64,000 bases of DNA from Paraburkholderia agricolaris (GTDB lineage: Bacteria; Pseudomonadota; Gammaproteobacteria; Burkholderiales; Burkholderiaceae): NCBI RefSeq assembly GCF_009455635.1, contig NZ_QPER01000001.1, forward strand, positions 2,728,001 to 2,792,000, given 5' to 3'. The translations under genes and the position numbers were made by a program. Below the pieces are notes generated by a model, which had not been told where the DNA came from, ran no database searches, and worked only from the letters and a program-made list of their open reading frames with translations. This document shows positions 51,927-61,065 of this stretch, one piece after another (positions within the stretch are counted from its first letter, which is position 1; every line of letters starts with the position of its first letter).

Positions 51927-52829
51927 TTAGTCGTCCATCGGGCGATCGTTCGGATGTGAAAAGACGGCCTTCAGGGCGTCGCTCATCGGTAAGCCGAGGT
52001 TGATGCCCTTGGGCGCAATCGGCGACATGAACCACGTGGTGTAAAGCGCCTGGCCACGGCCGTCTGTTTCGAGCCGTGCGATAGTCCGGTCGGCTACTGC
52101 CTTGAGCGCGCCATCGCCTTTGGGAAGCATGCATGCGATCGCTTCGTGGGTTTGCGGCGCTCCGGTAATGACGTAGTCGTCAGGGCGGTGCGCGGTCGCC
52201 CGTTCGCTGGCGAGCACGTCCGCATCCATGAAGAAGGCAGCGGCGCGGCCGGTTTCAAGATTCAGGAACGACGCACTGTGGTCCCGTGCTTCGACAATCG
52301 TGATGTTCGCGTTCTTCTGCTGAATGTAAGTTCTAAGGTAGCGCTCGGATGTCGTCCCCGTGGTGACCGCGACCGTCTTGCCGATCAGGTCGTTAAACGA
52401 ATGGATATCCGAGTTTGCTTTCGTCAGCAGCCGTGTTTCTGTCACCGAGATGGTGTTGGAGAAATCGACCTGCTGGGCCCGTTCCTTGTTGTTCGTCGTC
52501 CCGCCGCACTCGAGATCGATCGTGCCGTTCTGAATCAACGCGATGCGGTTCTGCGCGTTCACCGGAATCATCTTCACCTGAAGGCCCGGTGCACCGATCT
52601 CCGCCTTGATCTGCTTGACGATCTCCTGCGCGATGTCTTGCGAATAGCCGATCACGCGCTCGTTGTTGTCGTAGTAGGAGTACGGCACCGACGATTCCCG
52701 ATAGCCAAGCACGATCGTGTTTCTGGCCTTGATGGATGCGAGCCGTCCTGTCAGATCCTGCGCGTGCGCGCCGAGTGCGGCACCGCAGAGCAGCATCACG
52801 GCAGCGGCGCGATAAGGCAGACTAGTCAT
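51927..52829 (-). CDS. Periplasmic glutamate/aspartate-type binding protein
   Basis: 300 residues. Signal peptide of about 24 residues ending AALGAHA, then LASIKARNTIVLGYRESSVPYSY in two parts and NGTIDLECGGTTNNKERAQQ near residue 100, the GltI-type ligand site. VTTGTTSERYLRTYIQQK is the hinge segment. No ABC permease follows: the next gene downstream is a DctA/GltP-type carrier. A GGGGAG about ten bases before the ATG at 52829 supports that start. Confidence 0.87.
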   Translation of the reverse strand: MTSLPYRAAAVMLLCGAALGAHAQDLTGRLASIKARNTIVLGYRESSVPYSYYDNNERVIGYSQDIAQEIVKQIKAEIGAPGLQVKMIPVNAQNRIALIQNGTIDLECGGTTNNKERAQQVDFSNTISVTETRLLTKANSDIHSFNDLIGKTVAVTTGTTSERYLRTYIQQKNANITIVEARDHSASFLNLETGRAAAFFMDADVLASERATAHRPDDYVITGAPQTHEAIACMLPKGDGALKAVADRTIARLETDGRGQALYTTWFMSPIAPKGINLGLPMSDALKAVFSHPNDRPMDD

Positions 52830-52875
52830 TTCTTTCTTCTCCCCGAGATTGAACAACGCACGCCTCGCCCATCCA

Positions 52876-54081
52876 TCACGGGCGCAGCGCCGCACAGGCG
52901 ACAGCAATCCGTTGGCACGCCAGTTCGAGCTGCTCGAAGGAAGTGGCAAACGAAATGCGAAAGGCCGGAGAAAGGCCGAACGCCGCGCCCTGAATCACCG
53001 CGACCTCCTGGCTTTCCAGCAGGTACATGACAAAATCGGTGTCGCTGCCGATTACCCGGCCATCGGGCGTGCGCTTGCCGATGACGCCCGCGCAGGACGG
53101 ATAGACATAGAACGCGCCGGTAGGACGCGGGCAATACAGACCGTCAATCGCATTCAGACTTTCCACGACGAGGTCCCGCCGCCGCTGGTATTCATTGCGC
53201 CAGCCCGCGAGAAAATCGGTTGATCCGGTCAATGCGGCGAGTGCCGCGGCCTGGCTCACGGAGGACGGATTGCTCGTACTTTGCGACTGGAGTTTGGCCA
53301 TGGTCTTGATAAGCGTCTTCGGGCCGCCTGCATAACCAATTCGCCAGCCGGTCATGGCAAACGCCTTCGACACACCGTTGATCGTCAACGTGCGCTCGCG
53401 CAGATGCGGATTGCAGCGGGCAAACGTGGCGAATTTCAGACCGTCGTAAACAAGATGTTCGTAGACGTCATCGGTCATGACCCAGACATGGGGGTGGCGG
53501 CCGAGCACCTCGCCCAACGCGACGAGTTCATTTTCGGTGTAAGTCGCTCCCGTCGGATTGCAGGGAGAATTGAGCACGACCCATTTGGTGCGCCCGGTGA
53601 TGACCGATTCGAGCTGGGCGGGCGTCATCTTGTAGTTGCTGTCCACGTCACATTCAACCACTACCGGCTGCCCGCCGTTCAGCAGCACCATATCCGGATA
53701 GGACACCCAGTACGGCGCGGGAATCACGACTTCGTCGCCCTCCTCCACGGTGCTCGTGAAGGCATTGAAAACGACCTGTTTGCCGCCGTTTCCTACGGTA
53801 ATCTCATCCTGCGCAAAAATCAGTCCGTTCTCGCGTTCGAACTTTTCGCGTATCGCACGCTTGAGTTCGGGCGTACCGTCCACCACCGTGTAACGTGTCT
53901 TGCCCGCCTTCATCGCCGCATAGGCGGCTTCGACGATATGCGGCGGCGTATCGAAGTCCGGCTCGCCGGACGTCAGGCCGATGATGTCCCGGCCTTGCGC
54001 GCGCAGTTCCTTGACGCGTGCAGTCGCCATTGAACTCGGCGATGGCTTGATGCGCTCCATACGGCTGGCAATCAGTTTCAT
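52876..54081 (-). CDS. Class I aminotransferase, aspartate aminotransferase-like (subgroup I-beta/I-gamma)
   Basis: 401 residues. NSPCNPTGATYTENELVAL contains the Asn of the PLP pocket, VWVMTDDVYEHLVYDG the Asp and Tyr, and INGVSKAFAMTGWRIGY the Schiff-base Lys and the phosphate Arg. RISFATSFEQLE has the substrate carboxylate Arg. The whole resembles the AspC/AatA branch of about 400 residues found beside catabolic genes. The ATG at 54081 was preferred over one 39 bases upstream. In this operon it probably removes the amino group of an acidic amino acid brought in by the adjacent carrier. Confidence 0.9.
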   Translation of the reverse strand: MKLIASRMERIKPSPSSMATARVKELRAQGRDIIGLTSGEPDFDTPPHIVEAAYAAMKAGKTRYTVVDGTPELKRAIREKFERENGLIFAQDEITVGNGGKQVVFNAFTSTVEEGDEVVIPAPYWVSYPDMVLLNGGQPVVVECDVDSNYKMTPAQLESVITGRTKWVVLNSPCNPTGATYTENELVALGEVLGRHPHVWVMTDDVYEHLVYDGLKFATFARCNPHLRERTLTINGVSKAFAMTGWRIGYAGGPKTLIKTMAKLQSQSTSNPSSVSQAAALAALTGSTDFLAGWRNEYQRRRDLVVESLNAIDGLYCPRPTGAFYVYPSCAGVIGKRTPDGRVIGSDTDFVMYLLESQEVAVIQGAAFGLSPAFRISFATSFEQLELACQRIAVACAALRP

Positions 54082-54112
54082 TCTGGTCTCTCGTGACAAC
54101 GTGAATAAGTGC

Positions 54113-54793
54113 TCAGGCAATGACGCCTTTCTGCTTCAGGTAGGTGTCGATCCAACCGCGCTTGTCCTGTCCGGCGAGAATCGCTTCCTTGCGTTGCTGC
54201 TCCCTTTGCGCCTGCGCAGTGGCGGCAACCAGCAGGTTTTCAAGCTGCTCGGCGGGAACCGCCACGAGACCATCCTCATCGCCGACGATCAGATCGCCGG
54301 CCGCAATCACAAGGCCGCCGATCGCAACCGGCACATTGATCTCACCCGGCCCCTCCTTGAACGGGCCGCGATGCGTGTTGCCTCGGGCAAAGCACGGGAA
54401 GTCCGCCGCATAAAACGCGGCAACATCGCGCACGGCTCCGTCGATGACGAAACCCGCAACGCCGCGTACTTGTGCATGCATCTGCATCAATTCACCGACC
54501 AGTGCCTGCGAGAGTTCACCGCCGCCGTCGACGACAATGACATCGCCAGGCTCGGCCATATCCAGCGCCTTGTGAATCATCAGGTTGTCGCCTGGCCTTA
54601 CCTTGACCGTTACAGCACGGCCCACAAGCTTCTTCTGGCGGTGGTAGGACTTCAGCCCGATCACGCCACACAGCCGCTGCATGTTGTCGCTGATATGCGG
54701 CGTAACGATGGACTGAAAGCGTTCGATGATGTCTTGGCGGATCGGCGCCGGCATCGGCATGATGCGAAAGCCCGGCATGGAGGGATGGCTCAT
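54113..54793 (-). CDS. RraA-family aldolase/decarboxylase (HMG aldolase-like)
   Basis: 226 residues. Family blocks are TPHISDNMQRLCGV near residue 35, PGDVIVVDGGGELSQALVGEL near 85, FVIDGAVRDVAAF near 115 (conserved Arg-Asp metal site) and IVGDEDGLVAVPAEQ near 165. Relatives include 4-hydroxy-4-methyl-2-oxoglutarate aldolases and oxaloacetate decarboxylases, as well as RraA itself; the latter is shorter and lacks a catabolic context. ATG 54793 was preferred over an upstream TTG. In this operon an aldolase giving pyruvate is the likelier role. Confidence 0.83.
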   Translation of the reverse strand: MSHPSMPGFRIMPMPAPIRQDIIERFQSIVTPHISDNMQRLCGVIGLKSYHRQKKLVGRAVTVKVRPGDNLMIHKALDMAEPGDVIVVDGGGELSQALVGELMQMHAQVRGVAGFVIDGAVRDVAAFYAADFPCFARGNTHRGPFKEGPGEINVPVAIGGLVIAAGDLIVGDEDGLVAVPAEQLENLLVAATAQAQREQQRKEAILAGQDKRGWIDTYLKQKGVIA

Positions 54794-54820
54794 GAGTTCT
54801 AATCCAGATGACAATGAAAA

Positions 54821-55324
54821 TTAAAGCGTCGAATGCTCGCGCAGATAGGCGACGAGGCCGCCGGCGTCGAGGATCTTCAGAATGTCGTGCGCAATGGGTG
54901 CGGCCTCGATCTCGCGACCGTTGTGCGCACAACGCACCACGATGCGCGGCCCCATCTCGATCTCCAGCGCATCGCCGCCCGCGATCTGGCTGGTATCGCA
55001 TTCGATTGGATAGAGTCCGTTGTTGACGGCATTGCGAAAGTAGGTGCGCGCAAAGCTTTGTGCGAGCACGACCCGGATTCCGGCACCGATCACGGCCGTC
55101 ACGGCGACTTCCATTGCTGAACCGCAGCCGAAATTCTTGCCCGCAACCAGGATGTCGCCCGTACGCACCGAGGCAGCAAAATCAGGCGCGATGGTCTCGA
55201 ACAGATAGTTCTTCAGAACGTCCGGATCGAGCGATTCCCGTTTGCGTCGCGAAGAGATGATGTAGTCGGTATTGATGTCGTCGCCAAAGCGGCGCGCGGC
55301 ACCCTTGATGGAGCGTGGCGTCAT
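54821..55324 (-). CDS. Isopropylmalate-dehydratase-like small subunit
   Basis: 167 residues, the short archaeal-type LeuD length. FGDDINTDYIIS near residue 13, ILVAGKNFGCGSAMEVAVTA near 60 and LAQSFARTYFRNAVNNGL near 90 match the swivelling domain of aconitase-family hydro-lyases. In canonical LeuD the second block reads GSSREHA; here Ser-Arg-Glu-His is Ala-Met-Glu-Val, so substrate recognition must differ. It lies four bases after the large-subunit stop. Confidence 0.85.
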   Translation of the reverse strand: MTPRSIKGAARRFGDDINTDYIISSRRKRESLDPDVLKNYLFETIAPDFAASVRTGDILVAGKNFGCGSAMEVAVTAVIGAGIRVVLAQSFARTYFRNAVNNGLYPIECDTSQIAGGDALEIEMGPRIVVRCAHNGREIEAAPIAHDILKILDAGGLVAYLREHSTL

Positions 55325-55328
55325 CTTT

Positions 55329-56597
55329 CTATCGCTTCCCAGAGAGGGTTTGCGGGCTGGCTATCTGACCCGCGACAGCGCTCGCAGCGCACACTTCCGG
55401 AGACGCCAGGAATATATTGGCGCTTGCGTTGCCCATGCGCCCTTTGAAATTCCGGTTAGCCGTGGAGATCACATTCGCCTCGTCTTCGGGAATGGCACCG
55501 GCCGTGCCGCAACATGAGCCGCAACCCGGGGTGACGATAATGGCGCCCAATGCGATCAATTCGGCCAGTTCGCCGCCTTGAGTCAACTCGATCAGCACCT
55601 CGCGCGACGCGGGCGTGACCACCAGTTGCACGCCCGCAGCGGGCCTGCCAAATTTCCGGAATACCGCAAGCGCCTGACGAAAGTCTTTCGCGCGGCCACC
55701 CGTGCACGTGCCGAGGTATGCCATCTGCACGGGCACGTTGCCTATTTCATCGAGGCGCGTAACGTGATCGACGTTATGCGGCAGTGCCACGTACGGACAC
55801 AAGGTCGCAAGATCGATCTCCAGGGTTCGGCTATAGACAGCATCCGCATCCGCGGAGAGACCTTCCAGCGGGCCCTCGACGCGCCCGCTGAGGTACCGCT
55901 CGCAGGCCGCGTCGAAAGGGAATGCGGCATTCTTGGCGCCCATTTCGACGGACAGATTGGCGAGCACCAGACGATCTTCGAAATCGAGTGTCTCGAGACC
56001 GTCGCCATGAAATTCCAGCGTCTGATACGCCGCGCCATCCGCGCCTAGCAGTTTCGCGAGATGAAGCGCGAGATCTTTCGGATAGACACCGAGCGGCAAT
56101 TCGCCATGCAAGGTAATCCGGATCGACTGTGGCACTTTGAGCCACACTTTTCCGGTCATCATCACGCCCGCCAGATCCGAGGAGCCGATACCGGTTGCAA
56201 AACAGTTCGCGGCGCCGTAGGTCACCGCGTGGCTGTCAGCGCCCACGAGAAGCCGGCCAGGCGCAGCAAGCCCCTGCTCCACCACGATCTGGTGGCCGAT
56301 CCCCTCACCGATATCGAACAACGGAATGCCTTGCTCACGGGCGAAACGCCGGATCTTCGCCTGCAGCATGGCGGCCTTCGGGCTCGGCGCGGGTGCGTAA
56401 TGGTCGAGTGCAAAGAGCAGTTTCTCAGGCGAGCGAACGTGCGAAGCGCCCATCGCTGCAAAGTAGTCCATGGCCATTGGAATGGAGCCGTCGGTGCCCA
56501 TTGCACAATCCACGTCACAGATTGCAATATCGCCCGCATTGACGCTGCGTCCCGAGTTGAGAGACAACAGCTTTTCCGAAAGAGTTTTTCCTGACAT
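55329..56597 (-). CDS. Isopropylmalate/homoaconitate-dehydratase-like large subunit
   Basis: 422 residues, the short LeuC2/homoaconitase form. VDCAMGTDGSIPMAMDYF near residue 30, VGADSHAVTYGAANCFATG near 125 and the iron-sulphur ligands in YLGTCTGGRAKDF and TPGCGSCCGTAGAIPEDE identify a 4Fe-4S hydro-lyase. Aconitase-family members of this size include 2,3-dimethylmalate dehydratase as well as LeuC. Leucine synthesis is unlikely because no LeuA/LeuB genes are near. The ATG at 56597 is in the family position. Works with the adjacent small subunit. Confidence 0.88.
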   Translation of the reverse strand: MSGKTLSEKLLSLNSGRSVNAGDIAICDVDCAMGTDGSIPMAMDYFAAMGASHVRSPEKLLFALDHYAPAPSPKAAMLQAKIRRFAREQGIPLFDIGEGIGHQIVVEQGLAAPGRLLVGADSHAVTYGAANCFATGIGSSDLAGVMMTGKVWLKVPQSIRITLHGELPLGVYPKDLALHLAKLLGADGAAYQTLEFHGDGLETLDFEDRLVLANLSVEMGAKNAAFPFDAACERYLSGRVEGPLEGLSADADAVYSRTLEIDLATLCPYVALPHNVDHVTRLDEIGNVPVQMAYLGTCTGGRAKDFRQALAVFRKFGRPAAGVQLVVTPASREVLIELTQGGELAELIALGAIIVTPGCGSCCGTAGAIPEDEANVISTANRNFKGRMGNASANIFLASPEVCAASAVAGQIASPQTLSGKR

Positions 56598-56862
56598 GTC
56601 GTTGATCCGGCGATTCGGAATGGGCTGACAACGGGCTGACATACCGTCTTGCGCAACGCGCAAGCCGCCTCACCCGATACTGACTGCACGCTGCTACGGT
56701 CTTTCGGGCCGCCTCAAACCCGACCGCTGAAACCAGTATCGCAAACCACAATAAATCGTATGGGGAGTAATCGGCATCGCGAAGAAGGAATAAAATTCAT
56801 AGGTCGACGGCGTGACAGATGCACTTATCCGAGGCGGGGAAATATTCGATGCGCGTGAAACC

Positions 56863-57777
56863 ATGCTAACGCTCAAACAACTGGAAGCCGTCTATTGGGT
56901 TGCCAAACTAGGCACGTTCGGCGCGGCGGCAGACCGCCTGTACACAACGCAGTCAGCCATTTCAAAGCGCATCGGCGAACTGGAAGTGTTCTTCGAGGTC
57001 TCGCTGTTCGACCGCAGCAGGCGGATAGTCCAACTCACCGCGAAAGGCCGCGAATTGCTCGAAGCGGCGGAGGAGATGTTGCAGGCCCGTGACCGGTTAC
57101 TTGACCGCATGGGCAAAGAAGTGGAAGTCGTGCGGCACTTTCGTTTAGGCATTACGGAGTTGATCGCCTTGACGTTCCTGCCGCGACTCGTACACGAGAT
57201 TCGCGAGACCTATCCGAGCGTCTCTCTCGAACCGGAAATCGACGTCAGCGCCAATCTTGCTGCAAGGCTTCTGCGCGGCGAGGTCGATTTCATCATCGCG
57301 CCGACGGTGCTCAAGGATCCGCGCTTTACGTCGGTGCCGTTGAAAAAACTTCAGCTCCACTGGATGGCGAGCCCGTCGCTGATCGAGGCCTCGCGGGTAC
57401 TCTCGCTGGAAGAAATTGCCAGTTATCCGATTCTGATGCAGATCGGCACGTCGGGGGTCGACGCCATCTACGAGCGCTGGTTCGCATCGAAAAACCTCGC
57501 GATTAAACGCACCTTTGCCGGCAATAGTCTGATCGCGCTGAGTTCGCTCACGGTGGCGGGGTTCGGCGTGAGCTATCTGCCCGCGCTGTATTTCTCCGAT
57601 CTTGCCGAGCAGGGCCTGCTCAACGTGCTGCATTCCACGCAAAGCTTGCCCGCGGTGCGCTACTACGCCATCTACCGCAACGACGGTCCTGCGCCGCTCT
57701 ACTCGATGGTGGCCGATCTCGCGAGGCGGCTCTGCGATTTTTCAAAACCTGACCTCGCGTCTGTTATTTCACGCTAA
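56863..57777 (+). CDS. LysR-family regulator
   Basis: 304 residues from ATG 56863; a GTG at 56812 is in frame. Helix-turn-helix: LTLKQLEAVYWVAKLGTFGA and DRLYTTQSAISKRIGELEVF, then an effector domain. It is divergent from the LeuCD-like operon across 265 bases and is its likely regulator. Confidence 0.87.
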   Translation: MLTLKQLEAVYWVAKLGTFGAAADRLYTTQSAISKRIGELEVFFEVSLFDRSRRIVQLTAKGRELLEAAEEMLQARDRLLDRMGKEVEVVRHFRLGITELIALTFLPRLVHEIRETYPSVSLEPEIDVSANLAARLLRGEVDFIIAPTVLKDPRFTSVPLKKLQLHWMASPSLIEASRVLSLEEIASYPILMQIGTSGVDAIYERWFASKNLAIKRTFAGNSLIALSSLTVAGFGVSYLPALYFSDLAEQGLLNVLHSTQSLPAVRYYAIYRNDGPAPLYSMVADLARRLCDFSKPDLASVISR

Positions 57778-57838
57778 AAAATCAGCCACGGTTGGTGCGG
57801 CGAGAGCGTGCTTTGTGGAACGCATCACCGCACCGCCA

Positions 57839-58900
57839 TCAGCCTTGCAATTCCTGAACGAGCGTCTGAACCAGTTGCGCGGCAGTCAGCTCGCGCGCCA
57901 GCGGCGCGCCCTGCCCCGCCCACTGCGCCGCGAATTCATGGTTGCCCAGTTTCGCTGCAGCCGCGCTCAATTGCTTGGCAGCGTCGTAGGCGACCGGATA
58001 CGCGGCGGGCACAGGACTGCCCAACGATTCACCGAACGCGATGAGGCGATTGACCATGCCGCGTGCTGGCCGGCCGGACAGCACGCTCGTCAACCGGGTG
58101 GCTGCCGCCCGCGCGCTCCTGAGATTGGCGCGATAGCTGGCATTGGCCGCCGATTCGGGACACAGAACGAAAGCGGTGCCGAGTTGCGCGGCAGCCGCGC
58201 CGAGGTCCAGCGCCGCCTTGATTCCCTGACCGTCCATGATGCCGCCCGCAGCAATCACCGGCAGCTTCGTTCGCTGCACCAGCAAGCGGACCAGTACGGC
58301 GGTGCTTAGCTGTTCGTCGACAGCGTCCGGGTCGAACATACCGCGGTGGCCGCCGGCCTCGATCCCTTGCGCCACGATCGCGTCGACGCCAGCCTGCTCG
58401 CCAAGTTCAGCTTCACGGAGGTTGGTGGCGCTGGCCAACGTGGTGATGCCCGCGTCGCGCAACGCCTTGATGCGATCCACCGACGGCAAACCAAAGTGGA
58501 AGCTGACAACCGATGGACGCTGCTCGATCAGCAGATCGAACACCGCATCGTCATGCAGAAATGTCGTGTAGATCTCATTGAGCGCGGCCGGAGGCTCAAT
58601 GCCCGCCTCCGCGAACAGCGGCGCCAGGTACCGCAGCCACGCCGCTTCACGCGCCGCATCGCGCTCTGCAGGCGCATGGCAGAACACATTCACATTGAAC
58701 GGCCCACGCGTCAGGCTGCGCGTTTCCTCGATCATCTTGCGCGCCTGATCAGCCGTGCTCGCACCGATGCCAAGGGAGCCCAGTCCACCGGCATTGGAAA
58801 CCGCGGCCGCTAGTTGCGGCGTGGAGACGCCCGCCATCGGCGCCTGAATGATGGGGAACGCAATGCCAAGTCGTGCGATGAAAGGGTTTAGCGAACTCAT
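57839..58900 (-). CDS. Nitronate monooxygenase, class I
   Basis: 353 residues. [20 protein letters not shown] opens the TIM barrel, [13 protein letters not shown] near residue 175 holds the catalytic His and FMN phosphate loop, and [20 protein letters not shown] follows. These four motifs define class I NMO, which detoxifies propionate 3-nitronate and other alkyl nitronates with FMN and O2. It is divergent from the LysR gene at 58995 across 94 A+T-rich bases. Confidence 0.9.
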   Translation of the reverse strand: MSSLNPFIARLGIAFPIIQAPMAGVSTPQLAAAVSNAGGLGSLGIGASTADQARKMIEETRSLTRGPFNVNVFCHAPAERDAAREAAWLRYLAPLFAEAGIEPPAALNEIYTTFLHDDAVFDLLIEQRPSVVSFHFGLPSVDRIKALRDAGITTLASATNLREAELGEQAGVDAIVAQGIEAGGHRGMFDPDAVDEQLSTAVLVRLLVQRTKLPVIAAGGIMDGQGIKAALDLGAAAAQLGTAFVLCPESAANASYRANLRSARAAATRLTSVLSGRPARGMVNRLIAFGESLGSPVPAAYPVAYDAAKQLSAAAAKLGNHEFAAQWAGQGAPLARELTAAQLVQTLVQELQG

Positions 58901-58943
58901 GGCGACTCCTGTTCTGGAACGGGTTGAACGGTGACGATGACAA

Positions 58944-58960
58944 ATTCTCTAATTGAGAAT
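58944..58960. promoter_or_regulatory. Inverted repeat in NMO/LysR divergent promoter
   Basis: ATTCTC and GAGAAT flank TAATT, a 17-bp A+T-rich dyad centred 51 bases upstream of the NMO start and 43 bases upstream of the LysR start. This is the expected place and form for a LysR operator. Confidence 0.5.
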
Positions 58961-58994
58961 AAAATAATTCTATCATTTCTTTTTAGAGATCAAC

Positions 58995-59864
58995 ATGGAT
59001 CTGGAGTCGCTCAACATCTTCTGCATCGTGGCAGCGGAACTGAGCATCACACGCGCGGCAAGCCGCCTTGGCCGGGTGCAGTCCAATGTCACCACGCGGA
59101 TTCAGCAACTGGAAGCGGATGTAGGCGTGGAGCTTTTTGTCCGCAGCGGCAAGCGGCTCAGCCTGTCGACGGCCGGCGAGCGCTTTCTCGACTACGCAAA
59201 GCGTTTGCTGGCGTTGGAAGAGGAGGCGCGTAACGTGGTCACGGGCGGTCTCGATGGCGGCGTCCTGCGCATGGGCTGTATGGAAAGTACGGCCGCCAGC
59301 CGTCTGCCCGCCGTGCTCGCTGCGTACCATGCCCGCTACCCGGCCACACGGCTTGAAGTCAGTACGGGCCCGTCGCGCCAGCTACTGGAACAGGTCCGCA
59401 CCGGGAGACTGGACTGCGCATTCCTGGCCTTGCCGCCGGCAGCGGGCGATGACGCCTCACTGGCAGATATGGGTCTGGTCGCCGAAAAAGCGTGGCTTGA
59501 AGAACTGCTGTTGCTGGCCCCCACCAGCGAAGCGTCCGCTGACACTCCTCGGGCAATCCGAACGCGGTCGCTGGCTGCGTTCGCACAGGGTTGCTCGTAC
59601 CGCGCCATCGCGGAACAGTTGCTCGGCATTCCTGATTCACCTGGCTGGCAAGTCCAGGAAATGGGCTCCTACCACGCCATGATCGCGTGCGTTGCCGCCG
59701 GCGCCTGCGTCACGGTGCTGCCGAAAAGCGTCCTTGAGCTAGCCAAGGTTCCAACCGGTCTGAAGACGCTGCCTGCCGGGCAGGTCGAAACCTGTCTGCT
59801 GTGGCGTTCGGGCTATAACGTTCCAGCCTTCCAGAACCTGCAGAATCAAATGAAGAGAGTTTGA
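58995..59864 (+). CDS. LysR-family regulator beside nitronate monooxygenase
   Basis: 289 residues. Helix-turn-helix: LESLNIFCIVAAELSITRAA and LGRVQSNVTTRIQQLEADVG; the VQSN block is shared with the LysR at 61856, and the effector domain in both includes G-x-x-x-T/S-x-x-L-L/I-x-x-V/I. Three bases separate its stop from the following MFS gene, so they form an operon. Probable regulator of the divergent NMO gene and of the MFS gene. Confidence 0.87.
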   Translation: MDLESLNIFCIVAAELSITRAASRLGRVQSNVTTRIQQLEADVGVELFVRSGKRLSLSTAGERFLDYAKRLLALEEEARNVVTGGLDGGVLRMGCMESTAASRLPAVLAAYHARYPATRLEVSTGPSRQLLEQVRTGRLDCAFLALPPAAGDDASLADMGLVAEKAWLEELLLLAPTSEASADTPRAIRTRSLAAFAQGCSYRAIAEQLLGIPDSPGWQVQEMGSYHAMIACVAAGACVTVLPKSVLELAKVPTGLKTLPAGQVETCLLWRSGYNVPAFQNLQNQMKRV

Positions 59865-59867
59865 GAG

Positions 59868-61016
59868 ATGAACACAATCGCAGCACGGACCAGCGTCAAT
59901 CTGCGCCCGGCTATCGACGCAGCGTTGATCATGGCCATCGGCATGGGCTTTGGCCGTTTCGCATTCACCGCCATCTATCCGCATATGGTGGAAGAGGGAT
60001 TGCTCAGTCTGCATGGAGGCAGCCTCGCCGCGTCCGCAAACTACGCCGGCTATCTGCTCGGCGCCTTGCTGGCGATCCGGGCCCAGGCCCACAGTGCGCA
60101 CCGCCTGTGCCTCTGGTCCATGGCCGGCACGGCGTTTTGCCTGGCCATTCTGTCCGTGCTGGACGCAACCTGGATGATTGTGGCGGTCCGCGGCATCGCC
60201 GGCGTGTTCAGCGCGCTCGCCATGGTGGCGGCTTCACTCTGGCTCCTCGAACATCGCCGGCAACTTCACAGGGCACCCCTGCTCTATGCGGGTGTGGGCA
60301 TCGGGATCGCCGTGTCCGCCGAACTTCTGGTCGCGGGCGCCGATGCCGGACTGCACAGCAAAGGGCTTTGGCTGCTGCTCGGCGTAACGAGCCTGATCAT
60401 CGGGCTGGCCGCCACGCCTGGGCTGGTGGCCCATGGCTCCGCGACGATCGCTTCATCGGCCGGCACCTCATCCCACACGCAAAAAACGGTCAAGCCCTGG
60501 CCGCTGGTGGTGATCTATGGCCTGGCGGGCCTGGGCTACATCGTCACTGCCACTTACCTGCCGCTGCTGGTCAGAAGCACCTTGCCGAATGTAGACCCAG
60601 CCCATGTCTGGGCGGTGTTCGGACTGGGCGCCGCGCCCTCGTGCTTCCTGTGGCATCGGATTCACGAGCGGCTCGGAACACGTACAGCATTACTGATTAA
60701 TCTCATCCTTCAGGCAGTAGGAGTCGTTCTACCGGTCATCGCGCAATCCGCGGCCGGGTATCTGCTCAGTGCCCTGCTGGTAGGCGGAACGTTCATGGGG
60801 ACGGTAACCATTGCCATGCCCGCGGCGCAGCGCGTGGCGAGCAAGGTTCGCGGCAACCTGATGGCGATCATGACGGTGATTTATGGTGTCGGGCAGATCG
60901 CCGGTCCGGTGGCGGCCAACGCGCTCCATGCGCAAAGCCACACCTTTTCCAGTTCGCTGGTAGCCGCGTCCGGCGCGCTGGTGGTGGCGGCAGTCATGAG
61001 CGTTCTAGTGCTTTGA
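59868..61016 (+). CDS. YbfB/YjiJ-family MFS transporter
   Basis: 382 residues with about twelve helices. MAIGMGFGRFAFTAIYPHM in helix 1 and AASANYAGYLLGALLAI in helix 2 are the hallmarks of the YbfB/YjiJ group (GFGRFA and N-Y-x-GYL-x-G). Export of a small toxic compound is the usual guess for this group; here it follows the LysR gene beside a nitronate monooxygenase, so a nitro compound or its product is conceivable. No substrate is established. Confidence 0.85.
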   Translation: MNTIAARTSVNLRPAIDAALIMAIGMGFGRFAFTAIYPHMVEEGLLSLHGGSLAASANYAGYLLGALLAIRAQAHSAHRLCLWSMAGTAFCLAILSVLDATWMIVAVRGIAGVFSALAMVAASLWLLEHRRQLHRAPLLYAGVGIGIAVSAELLVAGADAGLHSKGLWLLLGVTSLIIGLAATPGLVAHGSATIASSAGTSSHTQKTVKPWPLVVIYGLAGLGYIVTATYLPLLVRSTLPNVDPAHVWAVFGLGAAPSCFLWHRIHERLGTRTALLINLILQAVGVVLPVIAQSAAGYLLSALLVGGTFMGTVTIAMPAAQRVASKVRGNLMAIMTVIYGVGQIAGPVAANALHAQSHTFSSSLVAASGALVVAAVMSVLVL

Positions 61017-61065
61017 ACCTATCCGCAAGGAAACCCAGATGAGTGCGTCACGCGCCTGGATTCGC

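Noticed and set aside
54821..56597. Leucine biosynthesis leuCD
   Set aside because: No leuA or leuB nearby, catabolic neighbours, and the LeuD active-site block is altered.
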